Positions 15,713 through 25,000 of a stretch of 40,559 nt of DNA are shown piece by piece. How positions within the stretch are numbered: position 1 is the stretch's first letter; each line of letters begins with the position of its first letter. Both the position numbers and the translations under genes were made by a program. The DNA comes from Gemmatimonadales bacterium UBA4456 (GTDB taxonomy: Bacteria > Gemmatimonadota > Gemmatimonadetes > Longimicrobiales > Gaopeijiaceae). The stretch covers positions 5,921-46,479 of the forward strand of contig DGOW01000105.1 of assembly GCA_002390225.1 (NCBI GenBank), given 5' to 3'. The notes beneath the pieces are model-generated. The model was not told the origin of the DNA, did no database searches, and worked only from the letters and a program-made list of their open reading frames with translations.

Positions 15713-16402
15713 TCAGCGCGGCTCCTTAGAGAGCCGCACGAGCGTCTCCTCGTCGATGTCATGCCCGCCCGGGTACGTGATCGTCCGGTAGTCGATCCCG
15801 GCGGCTTCGAGACGTACGGCCTCTTCCTGGGCCAGGCGAGGAGAGAGCGCGGCGTCCTTGCTTCCGCGCACCATGACGACGTCCACCGCAGCGAGCCGCA
15901 CACCCGCCAACTCGAGGTCGAGGTCTGGAGGTGAGAAGTCGCCCCAGAGCACAAGACGCACCGGTCGCGTCTCGCCATGGATTGCCCACCGAGTCGCGGT
16001 CGCGACCCCCTGGCTGAACCCGACCACAACCAGCGGCACGTCGCCAGTCAGCGTGTCGACGTGCGCCGCGACCCGGTCCAGGTAGGCGACATAGTCACGG
16101 ATCTCGCTCATCCGGTCTTCGCGTGTCATCCAGGTTGCGCCGACAACGGAGGCCACACCGTGCCGTCCTTCGCTCGACGACACGTAGAACCTCGACAGGG
16201 CCTCGGGCGCCACGATGAAGCGGCGACCGTCGTTGATGGCTGCGAATCGCCGCATGAAGCGGCGAGCAAGCTGCTTGTATCCATGGAGTACGATCCAGAC
16301 CTCCTCAGCAGACTCGGCAACCCCCAGCGTCCAGTAGCGAGCCGTACGCTCGATCGCGAGGTGGTGCTCCTCCGCTCCTGTCTTCGGGTCGAGACGCGTC
16401 AT
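15713..16402 (-). CDS. Alpha/beta-hydrolase, phospholipase/carboxylesterase type
   Basis: A cytosolic serine hydrolase of 229 residues. The nucleophile elbow GFSQG (Ser130), the acid in RGSKDAALS (Asp183) and the histidine in YPGGHDID (His214) form a complete triad, with the oxyanion strand VWIVLHGYKQ before it. This pattern is that of the small PLD/carboxylesterase (YpfH/EstB-like) family, which acts on short-chain esters; the natural substrate is not known. It is the last gene of a minus-strand run MATE-rmlC-hydrolase, 41 bases downstream of rmlC. No signal peptide. Confidence 0.85.
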   Translation of the reverse strand: MTRLDPKTGAEEHHLAIERTARYWTLGVAESAEEVWIVLHGYKQLARRFMRRFAAINDGRRFIVAPEALSRFYVSSSEGRHGVASVVGATWMTREDRMSEIRDYVAYLDRVAAHVDTLTGDVPLVVVGFSQGVATATRWAIHGETRPVRLVLWGDFSPPDLDLELAGVRLAAVDVVMVRGSKDAALSPRLAQEEAVRLEAAGIDYRTITYPGGHDIDEETLVRLSKEPR

Positions 16403-16443
16403 GTCTCAGACCTGAACGCCGCGCGAGGCCAGCATCAGAAGCC

Positions 16444-16998
16444 TCAAATGCGGAACGGGTTGTCACATTGTTCGAATACTGGCTGGCGTCGATCAGTATC
16501 GGAAAGCACCGGATCGTCAATCGGCCACTGGATACCTAGTTTCGGATCATCCCAGCTGACACCACGATTGAGCCCGGGCTCGAAGTAGTCCGTCACTTTG
16601 TAGAACACGTCGGCCGTCTCGGACATGACGCAGTAGCCGTGCGCAAAGCCCGGCGGAACCCAGAGCATCTCACCCACCTCGACGTCGAGCACGCGCGAGA
16701 CCCATTTGCCGTAGGTCGGGGCACCTCGCCGGAGGTCGACCGCCACATCGAAGATCCGTCCGTGAACGACCCCGATGAGCTTGCCCTGCGCCGCGGGCGG
16801 GAGCTGGTAATGAAGACCTCGCAGTGTACCTCGCACCGAGCGCGTGAGGTTGTCCTGCACAAACGGCTGTGTGATCCCTGCCTCGGCGAAGACCTCCCGA
16901 CGATAGGTCTCCTTGAAGTACCCACGATCGTCGAGATGACGCTCGGCGCGGATCGCGATGACGTCGCGGATGTCGAGCCGTTCAAAGGTAAAGGCCAT
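16444..16998 (-). CDS. rfbC: dTDP-4-dehydrorhamnose 3,5-epimerase
   Basis: Cupin-fold epimerase of the dTDP-L-rhamnose pathway. The 184-residue protein has FKETYRREVFAEAGI, the catalytic-histidine stretch RGTLRGLHYQLPP, GEMLWVPPGFAHGYCV and YKVTDYFEPGLNRGVSWDDP, all family landmarks, at normal length. The ATG at 16998 is used because upstream residues are unrelated. Partners RmlA, RmlB and RmlD are not in the window. The gene is 31 bases downstream of a MATE transporter, which is probably a transcriptional rather than functional pairing. Confidence 0.92.
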   Translation of the reverse strand: MAFTFERLDIRDVIAIRAERHLDDRGYFKETYRREVFAEAGITQPFVQDNLTRSVRGTLRGLHYQLPPAAQGKLIGVVHGRIFDVAVDLRRGAPTYGKWVSRVLDVEVGEMLWVPPGFAHGYCVMSETADVFYKVTDYFEPGLNRGVSWDDPKLGIQWPIDDPVLSDTDRRQPVFEQCDNPFRI

Positions 16999-17029
16999 AT
17001 CGGGTAATGAGCGGATGGGTCGCAGAAAG

Positions 17030-18424
17030 CTAGGCGCCGGCGTCGTCGATGACGAGACGCCGGAGAGATCGACCGAAGCGTCGACGTATCCTGAAGAGAA
17101 GGAGCACGGCAACCACCCCGATCCCCACGGCCAACCCCCACCAGACGCCTTGCGGTCCGACCCCGAAGGTGAAGCCCAGCAGCACGGATACGGGAAGCCC
17201 GATAAACCAGAAGCCTAGCAGATTCAGAAACATGGGTACACGTGTGTCGCCCACACCGCGAAGTGCACCGGCCGACACAACCTGCAGGCCGTCGAAGACC
17301 TGAAAGACGCCCGCGATGGGTAGCAGAGCGGCGGCCGCGGCGACCACGACGGGATCGTTCGAAAAGACACGCGCCAATGGCCCAGGAATCGTCACAAACA
17401 TGACTGCCGTGATCGCCATGACCCCCGTCACGATGAAAAGACCCGCACCTACCGCTCGACGGGCTGCCTCCGGCTCATCGCGCCCGACCGCCTGGCCCAC
17501 GACGACGCTCGTGGCCTGAGCCACACCCACGGGAAGCATGAAGGTGAGCGCGGCCAGTTGCAGGGCGACCTGGTGGCTCGCGACGGCGATCGTACCGAGC
17601 AAACCCATGAGTAGGCCGGCAGCACCGAATACACCAAACTCAAGGAACTGCTGGGCACCGATCGGGGCACCCACTCGTAGGAAGCGCTTCAATGGCGCAA
17701 TCACAAACGCGTCTCGACGCCATGGTCTGACCGTGGGACGGAGCTGTGACCATGCGAGCGCCACCAGCATCGCGATCAGGAACCAGCGACTCATGCTCGT
17801 ACCCCAGGCGGAGCCGACTGCTCCGAGCGGAGGAGCGCCGAGGTTTCCGAAAATGAGCACCCAGTTGAGCAACACGTTCAGGAGGTTTGCTGCCAGCACC
17901 GTCAGAACGATCGGTCGCACGTTGCCCATCGCCTGAAGGCTTTGTCGAAAGACTCCGAACGCATAGAACGGCAAAACGCCGAGGATGAGGCCGTGTGCAT
18001 AATCGGCCGCGATCGGGACCACCTCAACCGGCTGGCGTGCCGCGGTGAGGAGGGAGCCCGCGGGGAGAAGCAGTATCATCGCGACCACCGCGAGGGCGAC
18101 CGCCAGGATCAGGCCACGCTGGACGCCACGGGCCACCCCAGCCACATCCCGGGCGCCGACTGCCTGCGAGATGACCGGATCGAGCGCGAACAGCACGCCC
18201 TGCCCGAAGATGGCCATGATGAGGAAGTACAGATTGCCGATCGCGACAGCCGCGAGGTCCACAGCCGAGACCCGTCCGACCATGACGGTGTCGACCGCGC
18301 CCATCGACATGAGACCGAGCTGGACTACCGTAACGGGTACCGCAAGCTCCATGAGCACCCGCAGGTCCCGCCGCACAGGTTGATATGCAGAGAGCGGGAC
18401 CCGGGTGGGGTGTCCCCCCATCAT
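17030..18424 (-). CDS. MATE family efflux transporter
   Basis: A 464-residue polytopic inner-membrane exporter of the NorM/MdtK type, which couples Na+ or H+ entry to extrusion of cationic drugs or metabolites. Two homologous halves of six helices are visible. The first begins with LMELAVPVTVVQLGLMSMGAVDTVMVGR; the second begins with KRFLRVGAPIGAQQFLEFGVFGAAGLLMG. Substrate is unknown. Two adjacent ATGs (18424 and 18421) could each start the protein. The C-terminus is basic. It is probably co-transcribed with rmlC and the serine hydrolase downstream. Confidence 0.9.
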   Translation of the reverse strand: MMGGHPTRVPLSAYQPVRRDLRVLMELAVPVTVVQLGLMSMGAVDTVMVGRVSAVDLAAVAIGNLYFLIMAIFGQGVLFALDPVISQAVGARDVAGVARGVQRGLILAVALAVVAMILLLPAGSLLTAARQPVEVVPIAADYAHGLILGVLPFYAFGVFRQSLQAMGNVRPIVLTVLAANLLNVLLNWVLIFGNLGAPPLGAVGSAWGTSMSRWFLIAMLVALAWSQLRPTVRPWRRDAFVIAPLKRFLRVGAPIGAQQFLEFGVFGAAGLLMGLLGTIAVASHQVALQLAALTFMLPVGVAQATSVVVGQAVGRDEPEAARRAVGAGLFIVTGVMAITAVMFVTIPGPLARVFSNDPVVVAAAAALLPIAGVFQVFDGLQVVSAGALRGVGDTRVPMFLNLLGFWFIGLPVSVLLGFTFGVGPQGVWWGLAVGIGVVAVLLLFRIRRRFGRSLRRLVIDDAGA

Positions 18425-18553
18425 CCCACGCGTCCGTCGCTAGAGCGCCTCACGTTCTCCCTCAGACGCGCTCTCCCTTCGGAGAGCGCGATCGAGTCGG
18501 ATCGCGTCCAGCAGATCTTCGTCGTCGTCATCGCTGGAGTGCTCAAATGAGGG

Positions 18554-18724
18554 CTACCGCCCGTCCTTGAGGGCGAAGAACGCGATCCATGTCGTCGACG
18601 TCCCGCTTCAGAACGCCGCAAAGCGCGTGAAGCCGCGGAGACCTTTCCGCTTCTTGTCCACGTGCACCACGTTCGCGACCAGCCACACGATCGCCCCGAT
18701 CCACAACTCCAGAAAGCCCAGCAT
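18554..18724 (-). pseudogene. Small membrane protein interrupted by an in-frame TGA
   Basis: The ATG at 18724 opens a 38-residue ORF: hydrophobic helix MLGFLELWIGAIVWLVANVV, then a basic stretch DKKRKGLRGFTRFAAF, ended by TGA at 18610-18608. Reading through the TGA, the same frame continues SGTSTTWIAFFALKDGR to a TAG at 18554. The continuation forms a second aromatic-rich hydrophobic segment, so the intact gene would code 56 residues with two helices. A single base change from TGG (Trp) would explain the TGA, since FAAFW-SG gives a natural helix. It could be a recent nonsense mutation, a sequencing error or, less likely, readthrough. The rest of the 387-base gap (18425-18811) shows no other gene. 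Confidence 0.55.
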
Positions 18725-18811
18725 TGTCTGCCCATCCGATCTTGTTTGCTTCTGCTAGCCCTCTACAACGCAAAAGCTGCCGGGACGTTGCTTCTCTAGG
18801 TCGGGGAGCAG

Positions 18812-19336
18812 ATGATTGAAGTTACTCCTAACTCCGACCTGTGGCTCATGGCTCGAACGAACGAAACCCCCGGAGACCGACTGAGAGGTCTGTGGGGTAA
18901 GCTATCCCCCCTCCCGGGTGGCCGATGGATCTTCTCCCGGCTGATCGGACTCATGGTGCCGTACACACACTCGATCCGCAGCACCGTGGTCGATTTTGAA
19001 CCCGGTCACGCCCGCGTCCTCCTCCGTGATCGTCGCCGAGTGCGGAATCACCTGGGTTCTGTCCACGCGATCGCCTTGGCGAACGTCGGGGAGCTCGCGA
19101 CAGGACTGTCATTGATCAGCGGTCTCGGCGTCGAACTTCGCGCTATCCTCACCAGCCTCGACATTCGCTACACGAAGAAGGCACGTGGCCCGCTGATCGC
19201 CGAAGCACACTGCTCGATCCCCGAGGTCACAGACCCCGTAGACCATCCAGTCGAGGCGACGATTCGCGATCTGGACGGTGATATCGTTGCCACCGTGACT
19301 GCGCATTGGCGGCTCGGCCAGGCGCGGGGCCAATGA
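18812..19336 (+). CDS. DUF4442 hotdog-fold protein (thioesterase-like)
   Basis: A 174-residue protein of the DUF4442/PaaI-like hotdog superfamily, members of which often hydrolyse acyl-CoA thioesters. The hallmark RNHLGSVHAIALANVGELATG is central, with the helix and strand order of a single hotdog domain (about 60-165). A GGGGAG lies just before the ATG at 18812; an in-frame ATG at residue 13 (18848) is an alternative start. It is the first gene of a plus-strand trio and its stop overlaps the next start (ATGA). TTGTTT and TACAAC 16 bases apart, upstream, could be a weak promoter. Exact substrate unknown. Confidence 0.82.
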   Translation: MIEVTPNSDLWLMARTNETPGDRLRGLWGKLSPLPGGRWIFSRLIGLMVPYTHSIRSTVVDFEPGHARVLLRDRRRVRNHLGSVHAIALANVGELATGLSLISGLGVELRAILTSLDIRYTKKARGPLIAEAHCSIPEVTDPVDHPVEATIRDLDGDIVATVTAHWRLGQARGQ

Positions 19337-20385
19337 TGTCGAATCCCCTGAATACCCCGCTGACTCAAGACGCAGGCATCGAAGTTCCTCTGATCTGTGG
19401 GCCCATGTATCCCTGCTCCAATGTCGAGCTCGTGGCGGCAGCCTCAGCAGCGGGCGGACTGGGTGTCGTGCAGCCAGTCACGCTCATCTATGTATTCGGG
19501 CTCGACTTCCGCGAGGCCCTGCGTGCGATCCAGGCCATCACCGATCGACCCATCGGCATGAACGCGCTGATAGAGGCGTCCTCGGACACCTATCGGAAGC
19601 GCATGGAAGCGTGGATTGATATCGCCCTCGAAGAAGGGGTCCGCTTCTTCATTACATCATTGGGAAAACCACGCTGGATAGTGGATCGTGTCACCTCGGT
19701 GGGTGGCGTCGTCTACCACGACGTCACAGAGCGAAAGTGGGCCGAGAAAGCCCTCGACTCGGGAGTGCACGGCCTGATCGCAGTGAATCGGCGAGCCGGG
19801 GGCCATGCCGGCCCCAAGCCGGCCCAACAGCTTCTGGACGAAGTCGCCGATCTGGGCCTGCCTGTCGTCTGCGCCGGCGGTATCGGGACCCCGGCCGAGT
19901 TCGCGACGGCATTATCCATGGGATACGCCGGTGTTCAAATGGGCACCCGCTTCATCGCTACGGACGAGTGCCAGGCGAGCGTGCCGTACAAGAAAGCAAT
20001 CGTGGATTCGAGCGAAGACGACATCGTTCTCACGGAGAGGCTCACGGGCGTTCCCGTCGCCGTGATCAACACCCCCTACGTACAGAAGCTCGGCCTCCGA
20101 GCGGGTCCTCTCGCTCGGCGTATGCTGCGCGGCCGCAAGACGAAACACTGGATGCGTAGCCTGTACGCGCTCAGGTCCGCATGGACGTTGAAACGAACCG
20201 CCTACGACAAGCGTGGAAACATCGAATACTGGCAGGCAGGCCGATCTGTAGCCGGAATCGACAGCATCTTGCCTGCCGCAACGATCGTGAACTCCTGCGC
20301 CGAGGCGGCGCGCGCCGTCCTGCCGCCGACCCAGGAAGCCGCCGCCCGCTCCCCTGACACCGACAACTCCGGAACCGACTCATGA
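19333..20385 (+). CDS. Nitronate monooxygenase-like FMN protein
   Basis: TIM-barrel flavoprotein of the nitronate monooxygenase/2-nitropropane dioxygenase family, 350 residues. Visible landmarks are VPLICGPMYPCSNVELVAAASAAGGLG at the N-terminus, the histidine-bearing RRAGGHAG expected at the active site, and the FMN phosphate site VVCAGGIGTPAEFATALSMG followed by GVQMGTRF. The family oxidises alkyl nitronates; some relatives act as enoyl reductases, so the reaction here is open. The C-terminal 80 residues are longer than the classical enzyme. The ATG at 19333 overlaps the DUF4442 stop, and the stop overlaps the M55 peptidase start. Confidence 0.85.
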   Translation: MMSNPLNTPLTQDAGIEVPLICGPMYPCSNVELVAAASAAGGLGVVQPVTLIYVFGLDFREALRAIQAITDRPIGMNALIEASSDTYRKRMEAWIDIALEEGVRFFITSLGKPRWIVDRVTSVGGVVYHDVTERKWAEKALDSGVHGLIAVNRRAGGHAGPKPAQQLLDEVADLGLPVVCAGGIGTPAEFATALSMGYAGVQMGTRFIATDECQASVPYKKAIVDSSEDDIVLTERLTGVPVAVINTPYVQKLGLRAGPLARRMLRGRKTKHWMRSLYALRSAWTLKRTAYDKRGNIEYWQAGRSVAGIDSILPAATIVNSCAEAARAVLPPTQEAAARSPDTDNSGTDS

Positions 20386-21278
20386 AATATGCGCTGCGCA
20401 CTCTCGCTTTTCTGAGCCTCTGTCTGGCCTCTGAAGTCTCGGCTCAGGAAGGTCTCAAGGTCTACATCTCGGCCGATCTGGAAGGTGTCGTAGGAGTCGT
20501 CACGGGCGACCAGCTCGGGCCCGGCGGCTTCGAGTATGGGCGGTTCCGACAGTTCATGACCAATGAGGTCAATGCGGCGATCGCGGCCGCACGTGACATG
20601 GGTGCCACCGAGATCCTCGTGTCGGACTCACATGGAAACGGCGAGAACCTGCTCATGGAGCAGCTTCCGCCGGACATTCATCTCGTTCGCGCCTGGCCAC
20701 GGCCACTCATGATGATGGAGGGGATCGATGATTCATTCGATGCGGCCATCTTCATCGGGTACCACGCGAGCACCGCGAATACCGAAGGCGTGCGCGCCCA
20801 CACGATCTCCAGCGCCAGCCTGACCGCCGTACGTATCAATGGCGTAGACATGATGGAGGCCAGCATCAACGCAGCAATCGCCGGAGACTTCGGGGTTCCG
20901 GTGGTGATGATCTCCGGCGACGACGCCACCATTGAAGAGGCACAGCAGATCATCGGGGACATGGAAGGCGCCGTCGTAAAATGGAACTACGGCTTCCACT
21001 CTGCGCGCACGATCATGCCGGAGGCGTCGTACGCGCTGATCGGCGATCGCGTGCGCGCGGCGCTCGGCCGGCTCGACGACTTCGACCCGTACGTCATGGA
21101 AGGGCCCGTCGAGCTCGAGATCGCATTCAAGAACTACATGCCGGCCGAAGTGATGGCGTATCTACCGAACGTCGACCGCGTGGACGCGCACACGATTCGC
21201 TTCGTCGGGCAGGACATGACGGAAGTCTCCAAGTTCATCGCGTTCACGACTCGGTACTCGGCGAACATCACGCCATAA
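20382..21278 (+). CDS. Exported M55-family (DppA-like) D-aminopeptidase
   Basis: Zinc D-aminopeptidases of family M55 release N-terminal D-residues from short peptides. The 298-residue protein carries a signal peptide (about 1-21, ending VSAQ), which is notable because Bacillus DppA is cytosolic. Metal and catalytic motifs are YISADLEGVVGV (Asp32, Glu34), SDSHGNG (Asp82, His84), GYHAS (His128) and AHTISS (His140). They match the family in order. The ATG overlaps the upstream stop (ATGA). An exported form would act on peptides in the periplasm, for instance D-Ala-containing peptidoglycan fragments; that is inference. Converges on the GNAT gene with an 18-base gap. Confidence 0.87.
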   Translation: MKYALRTLAFLSLCLASEVSAQEGLKVYISADLEGVVGVVTGDQLGPGGFEYGRFRQFMTNEVNAAIAAARDMGATEILVSDSHGNGENLLMEQLPPDIHLVRAWPRPLMMMEGIDDSFDAAIFIGYHASTANTEGVRAHTISSASLTAVRINGVDMMEASINAAIAGDFGVPVVMISGDDATIEEAQQIIGDMEGAVVKWNYGFHSARTIMPEASYALIGDRVRAALGRLDDFDPYVMEGPVELEIAFKNYMPAEVMAYLPNVDRVDAHTIRFVGQDMTEVSKFIAFTTRYSANITP

Positions 21279-21296
21279 TCCTGCTTCAGGCTCTGG

Positions 21297-21791
21297 TTAC
21301 TCCGAACCCACCAAAGGACTCCGCCGCTCGAACACGACCGTATCCCGCCATCGACCATCGTGGAAGCGCCCGATCCGTTCACGTCGGCCGACCTCGCGGA
21401 AACCCGCCCGCAGGTGTGCCCTGATAGACGCTTTGTTTTCCTGGAAGATGCTGGCCTGCAGTGTCCAGATCCCGGCGGCTTCGGACTCCTCGACCAGCCG
21501 TTCGATGAGTTGTCCACCGATTCCCCGACCCTGCGCGGCAGGCGTCACATAGACCATGACCTCGGCCACACCGGCGTATACCTCCCGGTCCGAGGTCGGA
21601 CTGAGCGCCGCAAAGCCGACGATCTCATCGGCGTCTTCCGCGACGATCCTGGCCACCGCGAGTCGAGAGCCATGCCACTCGCCCCATTGCGGGGCCTCGG
21701 TTTCGAACGTGGCATCTCCACTCGCGATCCCCTGACGGTAGATGGCATGCACAACCGACCAGTCGTCTGCCACCAGGGGTCGGAGTCTCAC
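21297..21791 (-). CDS. GNAT N-acetyltransferase, phosphinothricin/methionine-sulfone type
   Basis: Acetyl-CoA-dependent N-acetyltransferase of 164 residues. The pattern matches the PAT/YncA group: AIYRQGIASGDATFET, YVTPAAQGRGIGGQLIERL (the acetyl-CoA pyrophosphate loop), WTLQASIFQENKASI and GFREVGRRERIGRFHDG with WRDTVVFERRS at the end. Such enzymes detoxify phosphinothricin or methionine sulfoximine/sulfone. The GTG at 21791 begins exactly where homology begins. It lies at the end of the TetR-controlled efflux operon, 25 bases after a small membrane gene, so a shared role in toxin resistance is plausible. Confidence 0.88.
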   Translation of the reverse strand: MRLRPLVADDWSVVHAIYRQGIASGDATFETEAPQWGEWHGSRLAVARIVAEDADEIVGFAALSPTSDREVYAGVAEVMVYVTPAAQGRGIGGQLIERLVEESEAAGIWTLQASIFQENKASIRAHLRAGFREVGRRERIGRFHDGRWRDTVVFERRSPLVGSE

Positions 21792-21820
21792 GTCACGTAG
21801 ACCACCGAAACCAGGCTCAT
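21788..21820 (-). CDS. Ten-codon linking mini-ORF
   Basis: An ATG overlapping the stop of the small membrane gene (ATGA at 21820-21817) opens a ten-codon reading frame, MSLVSVVYVT. It ends with a TGA that overlaps the GNAT GTG start (GTGA at 21791-21788). No protein function is implied; the arrangement would let a terminating ribosome step to the GNAT start. It could also be chance. Confidence 0.25.
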   Translation of the reverse strand: MSLVSVVYVT

Positions 21821-22041
21821 CCCTGCCCTCCGTGATGTCCGATCTCGGGGTACTTCCAAGCAATGAGCAGAGCCACGGGTAGCCCCAAGGCAATTCCCCA
21901 TCGCAGCATGCTGTCGAACAGCGATGGGAGGGCCAGAACAGCAGCAAGCCAGTCCGACAGCATGACCACCACCCACGCTACAAGCAGGTATCCGAGCAGC
22001 ACGCTCAGGATTCGACGAACTGCGCTCGAGTCCACGCTCAT
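21817..22041 (-). CDS. Small two-helix membrane protein in the efflux operon
   Basis: A 74-residue protein with two hydrophobic helices: RRILSVLLGYLLVAWVVVML and, after a short loop LPSLFDSMLRW, GIALGLPVALLIAWKYPEIG. The arrangement (arginine-rich start, VAW, helix-breaking loop, LGLPVALLIAW, then a short charged tail) resembles the membrane module that precedes effector domains in some TolB-like/adenylate-cyclase-type proteins, but here no effector follows. Its ATG overlaps the RND pump stop (ATGA). Operon position suggests a small accessory or stabilising subunit of the pump, as AcrZ is for AcrB, though it shows no obvious AcrZ similarity. Confidence 0.6.
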   Translation of the reverse strand: MSVDSSAVRRILSVLLGYLLVAWVVVMLSDWLAAVLALPSLFDSMLRWGIALGLPVALLIAWKYPEIGHHGGQG

Positions 22042-25000
22042 CGCAGACCCGCAAAGAAGCCCGACCGGACTCCCGCTCCGCCCTCGTGGTCCTCGGGATT
22101 CATGTAGTAACGGCGGAAGAACTCCGTCGCGTCATCGACCAGCGAGTACATCACCGGAACAAGGATCAACGTCAGGAACGTCGCAAACAAAATACCCGCA
22201 ATGATCGCCACAGCCATCGGGCCCCACCACGCGGCCTGCATCCCACCCCAGTAAAGTTCCGGATTGAGAGATCCGTACAGGCCGAAGAAGTCGAAGTTCA
22301 GCCCAATGGCGAGAGGGACCATACCGAGCGCCGTGGTGAGCGCCGTCAGCACGACCGGTCGCAGGCGCGTCTTACCACCCTGCACCAGCGCATCCCGCCG
22401 ATCCATGCCGTCCCGATCTCGCAGGATATCGATATAGTCGATCAGAATGATTGCGTTGTTTACCACAATCCCGGCGAGGGAGATGATCCCCACACCCGTG
22501 TTGATGATGCCGAATGGCATCTGAAAGATCATGAGCCCGATCAGTACACCCGCAGTTGACATGATCACGGATGTCAGGATGATGATCGGCTTGATGACAG
22601 AGTTGAACTGGCTGATCAGGATGAAGCCGATCAGCATGAGAGCGGTAAGGAATGCACCGCTGAGGAATGCGGTCGCCTCATCCTGATCCTGCGACTGCCC
22701 CGAGTACTTCAGTGTGTATCCAGGTGGCAGCGTGCCGGAATAGTCGAAGAGCGTCGTCTGGACCTCTGCCAGCACGTCGTTGTTGGCATAACCGGACGCT
22801 ACGTTCGACGTAATCGTCGCCATGCGCGTCTGCCCCTTCCGACGGATTGATCCGGCACCGTCCTCGACACCCCATGTCGCCACCTCGACGAGGGGTACCT
22901 GCACACCTTCCGCCATGACCGTCAGCTCACGCAGGCCTTCCAGCTCATCCCGGTATTCGGGAGAGAGCCGGACGATGATGTCGTATTCGTCGTTACCCGT
23001 GCGGTACTTCGCTGCCTCGATTCCGTTGATGGCACCTCGGACCGCCATCCCGATCTTCTGGGTGTTCAGGTTGTAGAGCGCCGCTCTCTCCCGATCCACC
23101 TCGATCGACAGCTCCGGCCGCGCGGCGTCCATGTCGCTGTCGAGTCCTGCGAGCTTCAGGAACACCGGGGCATCCTCGATGATGCTCATGATCTCGTCAG
23201 AGATCCTCTTTAGCTCATCCGGATCCTCGCCCACCAGTTCTATGCTGACTGGCGCGCCAGCCGGAGGGCCCTCGGACACTTTGTCGACCGTGATCGTCGC
23301 ACCGGCTACTTCTGTTCCGATCGACGCCTGCATCTCGGCGAGCGTCGCGAACGCGTCGGACTCGCGGTCCTGGAAGTCGATCAGGGAGATCGATAGGCGA
23401 CCACCCTCAGGACCGGACGGACCGCCACCCATCGGGTTTCCACCACCACCCCCACCACCCGTCACCGAAACCACCGACTCCCAGTCGTCACGACCCGACA
23501 CGCCCTGGAGCTCGGATTCGATACGCCGGACGATGCCGTCGGTCACCGCGGCTCGTGTGCCGACGGGCGTCTCGACGTCGATGGTCAGCATCGGCGGAGG
23601 CATATCCTCCGGGAAGTACTCCAGACCGGCCCCCAGTGGCGTAGCAATGTAGATCACGAACGTGGCCACGAAGCCAACGACCGTAGCACCGATCAGCTTG
23701 GCTCGATGGTTGAGGGACCAGCGGAGACCGTCCTCATAGCCACTCATCGTGCGAGGCAGGACACTGTCCTGGAACCAGCGGCCCGCACCCCGCAGGATGA
23801 AGCGGTGCAACGCCCAGAGCAGGACCGCCGTGGCGGCAAAGAGGAAGGCGGTCAGCGGATTCGCACTCGCGGTACCCACGAGGATTACGGCCACACCACC
23901 GATGATCGTCCAGCGCGCAGCAGGTGTCAGCGGCGTTGCCTTCGTTCCATCGAGGCGCATGAACATGCCGCACAGCGTCGGAATGATCACCAGCGCGACG
24001 AAGAGGGAGCTGCTCAGCGTCACGATGAGCGTCCGGGGCATGTAGCCCATGAACTCTCCGACCTCACCTGGCCAGAACAGGAGCGGCGCGAACGCGGCCA
24101 GCGTGGTCGCCGTCGCGGCAATGATCGGCAACGCGACCTCTCCCGTGGCTTTCTTCGCCGCCGTTCGCCGGTCCCAGCCCTCCTCCAGATATCGATAGAT
24201 GTTCTCAACTACGACAATCGCGTTGTCGACAAGCATGCCCAGCGCGAGGATCAAGCTGAAGAGCACGATCATGTTCATCGACGTGCCCATCGCCTTCAGG
24301 ATCATGAAGGCGAGGAACATCGACGACGGGATCGAGATCGCCACAAACATCGACGTGCTCGCTCCGAGGAAGAAAAAGAGCACACCGACGATCAGGATCA
24401 GGCCCGAGATGATGTTGTTCTCGAGGCTGGAGACCATCTCTTGTATCTGCTCGGATTGATCGGAGGTGATGCGGATGTCGGTGGTCGGTGGGAGGAGCGG
24501 CGCCATCGCGTCGACCTCAGCCCGGATCGCTTCCGCCGTCTCGATGATATTTTCACCCGAGCGCTTGACGACATCGAGCGTCACCACGGCACGTTCGTCC
24601 ATGCGAGCGAAGCTGTCACGCTCTGCGAAGCCGAAGTCGACCGTCGCAACGTCCCGCACATAGATCGGACGACCGTCCTTGATCAGCACCACCAGTTCGT
24701 CGATCAGCGTCGGGTCCTCGAACTCGCCATCTACCCGCACGAGGTATTTCATGTCACCCACGTCGATCGACCCGCCGGGGATATTCACATTTTCACTGCG
24801 GATCGCGTCGATGACGTCCTGCAACGTGATGCCGTAGTAGTTCATCTTCGACAGGTCGACCTCGACCTTCACCTCACGCTCCAGACCACCCCGCAGGTCC
24901 GCTCTCAGGACCGCCGGCAACGTCTCCAGGCGATCCTGCAGTTCCTCGGCGATCTCCTTCAGCCTGACCAGCCCGTAGTCGCCAGACAGGTTCACCTGGA

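Noticed and set aside
18608..18610. Selenocysteine reading of the in-frame TGA
   Set aside because: No SECIS-like hairpin is apparent and Trp fits the helix; a plain nonsense change is simpler.
23420..23470. Short repeat of CCACC units as a tandem repeat element
   Set aside because: It encodes a Gly-rich loop of the RND pump in frame, so it is explained by coding.
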